Assembly: GCA_004321745.1 (NCBI GenBank) | Contig: SGYO01000011.1 | Span: forward strand, 1-51,979 | Source: a bacterium | GTDB taxonomy: Bacteria; Fidelibacterota; Marinisomatia; Marinisomatales; UBA1611 | Reading direction: 5' to 3' | DNA length: 51,979 nt | Shown here: positions 25,404-33,245 of the stretch, in pieces | Numbering within the stretch: position 1 is the stretch's first letter | Layout of the letters: each line of letters starts with the position of its first letter | Made by a program: the position numbers and the translations under genes | The notes under the pieces: model-generated | Databases searched by the model: none | What the model was told of the DNA's origin: nothing | What the model saw: only the letters and a program-made list of their open reading frames with translations

Positions 25404-28400
25404 CTATGGCAATCGTAGTAATACTCTATCAGGATTTTCAGTATATAACTGAGGAGTCTGTGGCAGATTAGAATAAAGATTTTTAGTAGTATCAAGAACA
25501 TTTTTACGAATGTAATCATGTAATTCACCAACGGTGATAACCTTGTCTCCATTATCAGCATCACCCTTAAGACCCTTTAACATATAATAAGTAAAAATTC
25601 CATTTTTTGCATCTGGATGATCATATGATCGTTCAGTTGTGTTTGCTGCGTAAAAGGTAGTAATACCCTTTGGGGGAATAAGGTCAATAGGAAAAATTAG
25701 TTTCTCTTCTTCTTGATTTTTCTTCTTTTTCTTCTTTTTCTTCTTTTTCTTTTTCTTATCTAATTCTGCTGCCTTTAAGTTTTGCTTAAACCCTGAATTA
25801 TTAAAGTCAACATCCATAAATACAAAAATATCCCCGATATTATCAATTTTATTTATTTCATCAAGCATTGAATACAGGTCTTTTATTTTGAAAAAAGAAT
25901 GAATTTTATTCTGATCTGCATCATAAGGAATGATGCATTTATCCCCAGCTACTGTGGTTCCCTCTCCTGAGTAATATAACATTAGATCAACAGTGTCAAT
26001 ATTTGAATATTCTATTACAGATTGAATTTTATCTTTTATGAAACCAAGATTTGGATTGAAAATTTCATTAAAATTATTGATAGTTACACCATTCTCAAAT
26101 AACCAAAATTGAGAGGGAATCATTTGATGATTCTTCATTCCCAATAACTTATTATAATATTCCCTTACTATTTTTACATCCTCTTCAGATGACTCATTCC
26201 CCGGTATCTTTTCAGTCCAGAAATGCTTATTGCCTATTACTACTCCAATCATTTCTCTGGAAGTATTCGCATCTGGAAGATCTAACAATAATTTATGATC
26301 TTTAGCTTTTTGCCCTGGTGGGGAAAAATCATTAATCGCAACATCTATTGCTTCTAAATCATCTTTACCTTTGTAATGTTTTAATGTTTCCAAATGCAAG
26401 GGAATACTCTTTCTTACATCAAAATAATCATAAGTATCAAAATATATTGTAAAACGGTCTTCTTTTGCTAAAAGCTCAAAACTAAAATCAAACCATGCTC
26501 CCCCAGGAACTAATCCAAATGTTTTAATTTCATCTGGATCATTTTCAAATCCTTCGCCTCTTCTTAAAGCAAGAACAGCAGTATCCGTTTTCCCAATCGA
26601 TAAATTTTGAAATCTTACAGTTAGTGTTGTTGTTTCGTTTTTAGGTATGTAATGGTGACCAAATTCATTATCAATTGCAAAGTCAGATATGACAAGATTT
26701 GGAGGAACTACCGCTAGGGTAGGAAATGAAATAGGCTCGGGATTTAAGTCCATGCCAGCATATTCATCTATTCTTATATTAAACTTTCTTTCTCCTGTCT
26801 CAATTTTTAATTTTGCTGATATTGGGAAATTTATCGTTATAGAATCACCTACACCAAGAATAGGTATCGTTGCAACAGTATCAATTATCAGCGAGGGCGT
26901 ATTAGAATAATCCAAAGGCTCTAGATATGGCTTTAACTCTCTTGCAGGACTACGGCCATCATTAACAACCTTTACAACTATTAAACCATTTTCTTTACCA
27001 TCTAATATTTGATTATCAGATTGTTCAACAAAAAACTTTTCAACTAAAGTTAAATTAGGAGGAGGTAGTACCCATCCACACATTACAGGAGATAGTGGGC
27101 CTTCATCTCCATCTGCATCAATGGATGACATTTTATAACAATATTCAGTATCAAACTCCAATCCTTTGTGAATGTAATAGCTACTGGTGGTTTTTGTCAT
27201 AAAGTCTGTCTCACCATTATCTTTGTTATGAGAATAAATATTATATTGAACCGCCCCCAGCATTTCTTTCCATCTAAATATCACTCTTTTTACATCACCG
27301 GTGAGCGTTAGGCCTCTCGGGTAGTTAACTAAGACTTTAAAACACTCTTCATTTGAAGCTGGACCCTCAGTTCCATAAGCGTCTTTCGCTGTTATTTTAT
27401 AACAGTAAAATTGACCAGGATCGACTATATCTACATAAAAAGTATCCGTCAAGTCTGCTAATAATAATCCATCTCTATAGACTTTATATACATGGTCAAT
27501 TCTTAAAGGTAATTGATTCCAGGTTAATGTAACTTGTTTTAGATCTGCAGCTCCAGCCATTACAGGAGATGTCACTTCTTCATGAGTTCTGACTTTTACG
27601 CTTACAATAGGACCATCATCACCATCCTGATCAAAAGAAGCAATATCATACTGAAAATCTTTATCATAATCGAGGTTTTCATCCAGGTGAGAAAAATCTT
27701 GTGTGGTTAAAATAAGTTCACCATTTCTATATAAATGATAACCACTAACGCCTTCTACAGACTTCCATTTAAAGTTGACTGTATTTCTCATGACCTCAGC
27801 AGTAAAGTTTGAAGGAGGAGCAAATTGGCCTTTTCCACAGTGAGTTGATGATTGTTTACCTTCAGTTCCATATTGGTCAGCTGCAGAAACGGAGTAACAG
27901 TACTCTTTCCCTGGAGCAACATTATCTGAAAAAGAAGGCTTGTCAAAATCACCAAGATAGCTACCATTTCTAAAAACCTTGTAGTAGGTTGCTACAGGGC
28001 TAAGGTCAGTCCAGTTTAAATCAATAGCATTTACATTACCTTTAACGGTTAAATCGGGAGTAAGCACCTCTGGATGAGTTTTGACAATTACATCTTCGGA
28101 TAATGCACCCTCATCATCATCTGGATCAATAGAGTTAATACTAAACTTATACTCTTTACCCCACTCTAATGAATCAATGTAAATAAGATCCTCCTGTTTT
28201 GAAATCAGAACGCTATCCCTGTAGATTGCATACTTTTCGACGTTTGGTATTGCGATCCATTCGAGGGTAACTACTCTACCACTACCCTCTGTTTTTAAAG
28301 CTCCCATTTTAATACTGGGCTTTAACGTCGGAAATTGATAGGATGATTTTTGTTTTTCTCTATTTGACTCAGGTCCTTCAAGGTTGTATAAATCCCATGC

Positions 28401-30191
28401 TCTTACATGATACTCATAAAATTTTCCAGGAGCTACATTATCAATATACTTTGTTTCTTTAATCTTTTCAGCCACGGGTTTGTTATTTTTATAAACAGTG
28501 TAAGACTCAGCATGAGGCAAAGGTTTCCATTTTACTAAGACTCGTTGAACACCTCTTTTTGCGACCATTTTTGGCCTTAACCCATCAGTGGACAAGTTTA
28601 TCTTCGGGCTTTCATCTTTGTTTTTAATTGTGATATTTATACCACCATTCCCTGCATATTCGCCGTTATTTCCGTGACCATTTCCAAAAACCTTAATTTT
28701 GTAGTCGCCTGAAATAATGCGATTTTCAAGGGTAAATTTCCCATTTGAACCTGCTGTATATTCTTCCCAAAGTACGTTCTTATCAGTATAAAGAAAAACT
28801 TTAGCTTCATCAATTTTTGGCTGGCCTTTCTCATTTATCAATTGACCATTAATTTTAAATATCTTTAGCGTACTTTTCTTTTGAGGCTCTGACAATGGAC
28901 CCTCTAGACCATCATCAGACAATGAGGAGATCTCATATGTATATTCTTCTCCAAAATCTAAGTCTTTATCATGATATTTTGTATTCTTAGAATTTGTTAG
29001 AGATTTACCATTTCGATAAATATTATATGAAGCCGGACCATCAACTGCTTCCCATTCAATGTAAAGTGAATTCATTTCATCCGAATATTTTTCACCTAGA
29101 GTCAAAGAGATTTTCTCTGGCGGTGGAAACTGAGCTTTATCACATGCAGGTACAGATTGAGGACCTTCAGTACCGTGCTTATCAACTGCAGATACAGTAA
29201 AACAATTTTCTGTTCCAGGTTCAGTTTTTGCAGTGTATTTAATAGTTTTAGAAGAATCAATTAAAGTTCCATTTTGATAGATTCTATAGATTACAGCAAG
29301 GTCATGTTTAGTCCACTCAAGATCAACAATACTCTCTCCTGCTTCGGCTTTAATTTTTTTTATTTTTTTAACTTCTTTATGGGTGGTGACTGATTTTGAA
29401 CTGGATTTTGGTCCTTCGTCTTGATGATGGTCAACAGAAACAATTGTATATGAGTACTCCTCATCGAATTTTAATTTATAATCGGAGTACTCTAGCTCTG
29501 TTGTTGTATTTATTAGATCATCATCACGAAAAACATTATAGCTAGATGCATTTTCTACTGCACTCCATTCGAGAGATATAGCGTTCTTATTTGCAATTGC
29601 TTTGATATTAGACGGGGATTGTAGTAAAGCTTTACCGTATTCAGTTAAAGAACGAGTACCTTTTTGTCCACCATTGTCAACAGCAGTAACATTGTAACCA
29701 TAAGATTTTCCACCTTGCACTTTATCTTTGTATGTAGGCTTTTTTATCTTTTTTAACTCAGTATTGTCCCTAAAAATGATATATTCACTGGCATCTTTAA
29801 TTGGTTCCCACTTTAACACTACATTCCCAACTTCAGATTCTACTGTTAGTTGTGGCTGTTTGTCATCTTGGCTAGTGAGAACCTCAAGTTTAGTTACAGA
29901 TTTAGATCTAAGATCAATTTCTTTAGTAGCACTATTCCCGCCTGAACCATAAATATTGAGTGTATACTTTCCAGGTTTGATTTTTTTGAACTTAAATTTT
30001 CCATTACCTTTAGTTCGTTCTGTCTTGACAAGTTGGTACTTTGATGAATAAAGAGTTAATCTTGCATTTGAGACATTGTTCCCTCCTTCATCTTTTATTC
30101 TACCAGATATCTCAAAGGTTTGAGCAAAAAGTAGATTTCCCATTATCCCAGTAATTACAAATATTTTGTAAAAATGACTTTTTAAATGCAT
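25404..30191 (-). CDS. Giant secreted fibronectin-III/CARDB protein (1595 aa) with dead caspase fold and polylysine insert
   Basis: Signal peptide about 1-23 (LLFAQ). Carboxypeptidase-regulatory-like domains lie near 24-105 and 445-540. About ten fibronectin-III-like repeats surround them (four before the second regulatory domain, six after, to about 1040). Each shows W-x-x-x and Y-x-V/I-Y/F-R-(D/N)-G strands plus a recurring D-x-x-G-x-E-G-P-x-S end. Two CARDB-like segments follow (1040-1300), then a caspase fold (1310-1590). The catalytic His position reads YYSGEG (E1410) and the Cys position reads MDVDF (D1462). Thirteen consecutive lysines (25719-25757) follow. Probably a long surface rod presenting an inactive caspase head; function unknown. 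No ribosome binding site is seen; TATAAT ends seven bases before the ATG. Confidence 0.8.
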   Translation of the reverse strand: MHLKSHFYKIFVITGIMGNLLFAQTFEISGRIKDEGGNNVSNARLTLYSSKYQLVKTERTKGNGKFKFKKIKPGKYTLNIYGSGGNSATKEIDLRSKSVTKLEVLTSQDDKQPQLTVESEVGNVVLKWEPIKDASEYIIFRDNTELKKIKKPTYKDKVQGGKSYGYNVTAVDNGGQKGTRSLTEYGKALLQSPSNIKAIANKNAISLEWSAVENASSYNVFRDDDLINTTTELEYSDYKLKFDEEYSYTIVSVDHHQDEGPKSSSKSVTTHKEVKKIKKIKAEAGESIVDLEWTKHDLAVIYRIYQNGTLIDSSKTIKYTAKTEPGTENCFTVSAVDKHGTEGPQSVPACDKAQFPPPEKISLTLGEKYSDEMNSLYIEWEAVDGPASYNIYRNGKSLTNSKNTKYHDKDLDFGEEYTYEISSLSDDGLEGPLSEPQKKSTLKIFKINGQLINEKGQPKIDEAKVFLYTDKNVLWEEYTAGSNGKFTLENRIISGDYKIKVFGNGHGNNGEYAGNGGINITIKNKDESPKINLSTDGLRPKMVAKRGVQRVLVKWKPLPHAESYTVYKNNKPVAEKIKETKYIDNVAPGKFYEYHVRAWDLYNLEGPESNREKQKSSYQFPTLKPSIKMGALKTEGSGRVVTLEWIAIPNVEKYAIYRDSVLISKQEDLIYIDSLEWGKEYKFSINSIDPDDDEGALSEDVIVKTHPEVLTPDLTVKGNVNAIDLNWTDLSPVATYYKVFRNGSYLGDFDKPSFSDNVAPGKEYCYSVSAADQYGTEGKQSSTHCGKGQFAPPSNFTAEVMRNTVNFKWKSVEGVSGYHLYRNGELILTTQDFSHLDENLDYDKDFQYDIASFDQDGDDGPIVSVKVRTHEEVTSPVMAGAADLKQVTLTWNQLPLRIDHVYKVYRDGLLLADLTDTFYVDIVDPGQFYCYKITAKDAYGTEGPASNEECFKVLVNYPRGLTLTGDVKRVIFRWKEMLGAVQYNIYSHNKDNGETDFMTKTTSSYYIHKGLEFDTEYCYKMSSIDADGDEGPLSPVMCGWVLPPPNLTLVEKFFVEQSDNQILDGKENGLIVVKVVNDGRSPARELKPYLEPLDYSNTPSLIIDTVATIPILGVGDSITINFPISAKLKIETGERKFNIRIDEYAGMDLNPEPISFPTLAVVPPNLVISDFAIDNEFGHHYIPKNETTTLTVRFQNLSIGKTDTAVLALRRGEGFENDPDEIKTFGLVPGGAWFDFSFELLAKEDRFTIYFDTYDYFDVRKSIPLHLETLKHYKGKDDLEAIDVAINDFSPPGQKAKDHKLLLDLPDANTSREMIGVVIGNKHFWTEKIPGNESSEEDVKIVREYYNKLLGMKNHQMIPSQFWLFENGVTINNFNEIFNPNLGFIKDKIQSVIEYSNIDTVDLMLYYSGEGTTVAGDKCIIPYDADQNKIHSFFKIKDLYSMLDEINKIDNIGDIFVFMDVDFNNSGFKQNLKAAELDKKKKKKKKKKKKKNQEEEKLIFPIDLIPPKGITTFYAANTTERSYDHPDAKNGIFTYYMLKGLKGDADNGDKVITVGELHDYIRKNVLDTTKNLYSNLPQTPQLYTENPDRVLLRLP
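25719..25757 (-). repeat. AAG/AAA microsatellite encoding 13 lysines
   Basis: A run of only AAA and AAG codons inside the caspase-like domain of the 1595-residue protein, largely built from a 9-base unit (AAA AAG AAG). It falls in a loop after the former catalytic Cys strand and is followed by an acidic N-Q-E-E-E segment. Because the unit is a multiple of three, slippage would change the lysine count without shifting the frame. Confidence 0.85.
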
Positions 30192-30198
30192 CGATAGT

Positions 30199-30216
30199 AT
30201 TATATCAATTTGATAT
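30199..30216 (-). promoter_or_regulatory. TATAAT and overlapping 15-base palindrome upstream of the 1595-aa gene
   Basis: On the minus strand TATAAT occupies 30199-30204 and is followed by exactly seven bases before the ATG at 30191. That spacing would place the transcription start on the start codon. Overlapping it at 30202-30216 is ATATCAA-T-TTGATAT, perfect 7-base arms around one base, a possible operator. No Shine-Dalgarno sequence is present. Functional status is inferred. Confidence 0.35.
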
Positions 30217-30358
30217 TTATTATTTTATTTAAAATTTTTTCCAAACAAAGGAATTTTCCTCGGTATTTGGGCTCCGCTAATTTAACTAATTGCAACAAAT
30301 AATTGGTTGCTAGGCAAGTTAAATAGCTAAAATATTAATTACAAGGTTTTAGAGTGAT

Positions 30359-30943
30359 TTATATTGCAGCCTGATCTTTAAAATTATTGGGATCTATAGG
30401 AGCAAATTTTTGCCAAAAGTGAACTGATTCAGCCCACTCATCGCTGCTGTAATTAGCTTTAGTACCACCAATCAACTCTAATTGATTTCTCATCATTGTA
30501 ATTGGTCCCATTGGCATAGATTCAACACCCATAGGAAGAGCATTTATACTTATGAGTTCCCAGTCAGCATCTGTTGTATTTTCATCGTTTTCATATAAAA
30601 TATCATGATGATATAAAATCAATTCAACGTTACCAGCTTTTATAAGCTTGCCATTCAAAGCTCTAACTTGAATATATGGTTCCTCATTTTCTCGTCTTTT
30701 TAAAAAATGTGCTGATAGTTTTGTATTTTTTGTAATCTTAACATATGGACATATAACTTTATTAACGTATTTTTCATCAAGCTTTACAATGATTACCTCA
30801 GGTCTGTAACCTTGTCTAAAATCCTTGTGAATAATTTTTTGCTCAGCATGCCTAGCAAAAAAATCAAATGAAAGTTCTTCTGAATATGTTTTACCAGAAA
30901 ACTTAGTTTGCCTTTTAACAAATTCATTTACAGCTACAATCAT
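30359..30943 (-). CDS. Conserved hypothetical protein, DUF3228-like
   Basis: 194 residues, no signal peptide or membrane segment, so probably cytoplasmic. The layout resembles the DUF3228 family as I remember it: an N-terminal V-N-E-F-V-K-R-Q, a central R-R-E-N-E-E-P-Y-I-Q block, then DWELISINALPMG, MGPITMMRNQLELIGGT and a C-terminal W-A-E-S-V-H-F-W. The family has no known function. Its ATG is divergent from the gene at 31007 (63 bases). A TTGACA hexamer lies upstream on the minus strand, but no well-spaced -10 accompanies it. The 167 bases downstream, before the 1595-aa gene, hold no further gene. Confidence 0.65.
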   Translation of the reverse strand: MIVAVNEFVKRQTKFSGKTYSEELSFDFFARHAEQKIIHKDFRQGYRPEVIIVKLDEKYVNKVICPYVKITKNTKLSAHFLKRRENEEPYIQVRALNGKLIKAGNVELILYHHDILYENDENTTDADWELISINALPMGVESMPMGPITMMRNQLELIGGTKANYSSDEWAESVHFWQKFAPIDPNNFKDQAAI

Positions 30944-31006
30944 ATTGTAATTTAAAATGTTATATTGTTGCAGTATGTCAAAAAAAACAAATAATTTGAT
31001 TTATAA

Positions 31007-32467
31007 ATGATTGATTTAATTCATTATCTAACAAATGCACCGTGGGAATCATTCGTAATATTTTTCCTATCTATAATAATTTTAATTTTTTTAAGTGAAT
31101 ACAGTTATAGAAATGACTTTCTAAATCCGAATCTAAACAGGAAGATAATACATTCTATGGTGGGAGTAGCAGTGTCATTCAGTCCTTTCATTTTTTTATC
31201 AAATATCCAACCTTTAATTCTTGCAACGACATTTTTGATTATTAATCTTTTTAGCTACAAAAAGAATAAATTAAAAAGTTTCCACAACATAAATAGAACA
31301 ACGTTAGGGACTATATTTTTCCCATTGGCATTCATTTTAATTGCAATGTTATTCTGGGAATATAAATATAACATCGCCTGCTCTTTCATGATATTAGCAA
31401 TTTCTGACCCTTTATCATCATTAGCTGGAGAATATATAAAAAAACCACATAAATATAATATATGGAAAGATGTTAAATCTTATGAGGGCTCAGCGATTAT
31501 GTTTTTGAGTACGTTTATAATTTTAATGTTATTTTCAAAATTTATATTTTATCAATTTGATACCCTCGAATCTTTTTTAGCAATAATGACATGTTGCTTT
31601 GCCATTACAGCTGCTGAGGCGATGAGTATTAAAGGTTCAGATAATTTATCAATACCTATAGCAGCATTCTTTTTTATCGAGATATTCAATATAGTAAGTA
31701 AGCAAAATTTTATAATTGAGTTTTCTTTAATTATCATTTTAATAACAATTGTGCTCTTTTATTTTTACAAAAGAAAACATTTGTCATTAGATGGGTTTTT
31801 AAGCTCTACTTTGATGGCAGGATTAATTTTAGGTTTTGGTGGTCAAAAATATGTACTGCCAATAGCGATATTTTTTATATTATCAACTTTATTGTCAAAA
31901 ATAGGGTCTAAAGATTTGCATGAATCAAAAAATGGTAGAAATGCAAATCAAGTATTTGCAAATGGTGGCGTGGGGCTATTCTTATGTATTTTAAATCATT
32001 TTTTTCAAACAGAGCAAATATACTATATGTTTCTTGCATCCATAGCAGCAGCGAATTCTGATACATGGGCTACAGAAATCGGTAAATTATCAAGAACAAG
32101 GCCTAAAGATATAATTTCTGGTCAAAGTCTTTCGCGAGGAGAGTCAGGAGGTATTACTATTATTGGTTTACTGGGATCTATTTCTGGATCATTTGTAATA
32201 GCTACTATTGGTTGTTTTCTAGATATAAATACTTCTTACTTAATTATAGTGTTTATATCAGGCTTCCTAGCTTCACTCTTTGATTCAATATTAGGAAGCA
32301 CTTTACAGACAAGATTTATTTTAATAGATGGAAAAACAATCAAAGAAAAAAAAGAGCAGAATAGTTATCATTATTCTGGATTACTTTCTATTGATAACAA
32401 CAGCGTAAATTTTTTATGTACTTTATCAGCACCAATATTTTTTATTTTAATGTACTTGATTGCATAA
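31007..32467 (+). CDS. Fusion of phytol/dolichol-kinase-like and DUF92 (VTE6-like) membrane domains
   Basis: 486 residues with about 12 hydrophobic segments. The N-terminal half (1-235) is like the phytol/dolichol kinase-CDP-diglyceride family: LNRKIIHSMVG early, then AISDPLSSLAGEYIKK and EGSAIMF. The C-terminal half (about 250-486) is like DUF92: ANGGVGLFLCI, AAANSDTWATEIGKLSRTRP, SRGESGGIT and SLFDSILGSTLQ. In plants and cyanobacteria VTE5 makes phytyl phosphate and VTE6, a DUF92 protein, makes phytyl diphosphate. A fusion would perform two consecutive prenol phosphorylations. No chlorophyll or tocopherol gene is in this window, so the prenol is unknown. A strong terminator begins one base past its stop. 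Confidence 0.78.
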   Translation: MIDLIHYLTNAPWESFVIFFLSIIILIFLSEYSYRNDFLNPNLNRKIIHSMVGVAVSFSPFIFLSNIQPLILATTFLIINLFSYKKNKLKSFHNINRTTLGTIFFPLAFILIAMLFWEYKYNIACSFMILAISDPLSSLAGEYIKKPHKYNIWKDVKSYEGSAIMFLSTFIILMLFSKFIFYQFDTLESFLAIMTCCFAITAAEAMSIKGSDNLSIPIAAFFFIEIFNIVSKQNFIIEFSLIIILITIVLFYFYKRKHLSLDGFLSSTLMAGLILGFGGQKYVLPIAIFFILSTLLSKIGSKDLHESKNGRNANQVFANGGVGLFLCILNHFFQTEQIYYMFLASIAAANSDTWATEIGKLSRTRPKDIISGQSLSRGESGGITIIGLLGSISGSFVIATIGCFLDINTSYLIIVFISGFLASLFDSILGSTLQTRFILIDGKTIKEKKEQNSYHYSGLLSIDNNSVNFLCTLSAPIFFILMYLIA

Positions 32468-32492
32468 AAAAGGGCCTTCAAAAGGCCCTTTT
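32468..32492. terminator. Bidirectional rho-independent terminator
   Basis: AAAAGGGCCTT and AAGGCCCTTTT form a perfect 11-bp stem around a 3-base CAA loop (or 10 bp with a 5-base loop), with T-runs on both strands. It lies between the convergent DUF92-fusion gene (ends 32467) and the DUF350-like gene (ends 32512), and so terminates both transcripts. It is the only strong intrinsic terminator I found on the left side of the ribosomal run. Confidence 0.92.
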
Positions 32493-32511
32493 ATGATAGT
32501 TTGTGATTTAG

Positions 32512-32745
32512 CTAAATAACTTTATATACTAATAAACCAACCATGACTATTAGAGATATAAAAATTAAAGAGACACCAATATTTCCTTTTTTAATTTCCT
32601 CCCACTCGTCAATATCAGTTGACAAGTAATCAAAGACCTTCAAAGCAATCCCTACTCCAAATGCAAATCCAACTGCAGCAGTTACTGACCAGCCAACCGC
32701 TCGCAAATATTGTAATAAAGTTTCTTCTAATCCTAGGCCAATCAT
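32512..32745 (-). CDS. DUF350-like small membrane protein
   Basis: 77 residues with two hydrophobic helices (about 17-37 and 56-76). They are separated by an acidic D-E-W-E-E-I-K-K-G-N loop and followed by an I-G-V-S-L-I-F-I segment. The E-I-x-x-G-N motif between two helices is characteristic of DUF350 proteins, whose function is unknown. A very strong ribosome binding site, TAAGGAGG, overlaps the stop codon of the upstream gene. The protein should therefore be made efficiently and coupled to its neighbour. It is the last gene of the minus-strand run and ends 20 bases from the terminator. Confidence 0.75.
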   Translation of the reverse strand: MIGLGLEETLLQYLRAVGWSVTAAVGFAFGVGIALKVFDYLSTDIDEWEEIKKGNIGVSLIFISLIVMVGLLVYKVI

Positions 32746-32749
32746 ATTT

Positions 32750-32757
32750 CCTCCTTA
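32750..32757 (-). promoter_or_regulatory. Strong Shine-Dalgarno site overlapping a stop codon
   Basis: TAAGGAGG on the minus strand. Its TAA is the stop of the exported hypothetical gene (32755-32757), and its AAGGAGG is the ribosome binding site of the DUF350-like gene four bases further on. This ties translation of the two genes together. Confidence 0.8.
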
Positions 32758-33204
32758 TGATGTTTGTAAATCAATTTTCTGCATGAACTCTGAAGAATCT
32801 AAAGTACCAGCAGCAAGCTGAATAGCATCATTAGATGAGCATTTTGCCTCAAATACCATCGTTTCTCCTTTAGATGCAGGTACATTCACTCTAATGCTAA
32901 TTTCTTTGGGTACATAAGCGTTTGAAAGCCCAAGACTATTTTGATGGGATACTGCCTGCCCTGCTGAGGCAAATCCAACGAGCATAACCATCTCAAAATT
33001 ATTTCTATTACTTTCCAGTGTTAACGAAAATAAATCGCTATCAAAATCCATGGCAGATGCATTAACTGAAACTCTGTAAGAGGAGCATACGCTTTTTATC
33101 TTCTTTTTAAATGCATAATTAGCAAATGCAAAATTCAAAGCAATTGTAAACGTAAAAGTAAGCATTGCTATGTATCTAACTATTTTTTGTGAATTTCTCT
33201 TCAT
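32755..33204 (-). CDS. Exported hypothetical protein
   Basis: 149 residues; I recognise no family. A basic N-terminus and one hydrophobic helix (about 9-29, ending FAFA-N) suggest a signal peptide or a single membrane anchor. The remainder is a small soluble domain with two cysteines (C40 and C122), which could form a disulfide outside the cytoplasm. The composition is rich in Ser, Ala and Asn with probable beta strands (ISIRVNVPAS, TMVFEAKC). It lies 41 bases after hutI and 9 bases before the DUF350-like gene. The operon position alone gives no function. Confidence 0.6.
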   Translation of the reverse strand: MKRNSQKIVRYIAMLTFTFTIALNFAFANYAFKKKIKSVCSSYRVSVNASAMDFDSDLFSLTLESNRNNFEMVMLVGFASAGQAVSHQNSLGLSNAYVPKEISIRVNVPASKGETMVFEAKCSSNDAIQLAAGTLDSSEFMQKIDLQTS

Positions 33205-33245
33205 AATATGCCATAAATTAATCTTAAGAAATCATTCAACAAATA

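Noticed and set aside
30910-30985. TTGACA on the minus strand upstream of the DUF3228-like gene as a promoter
   Set aside because: The -35 match is perfect, but the nearest TATAAC lies only 11 bases away and no good -10 occurs at 16-18 bases.
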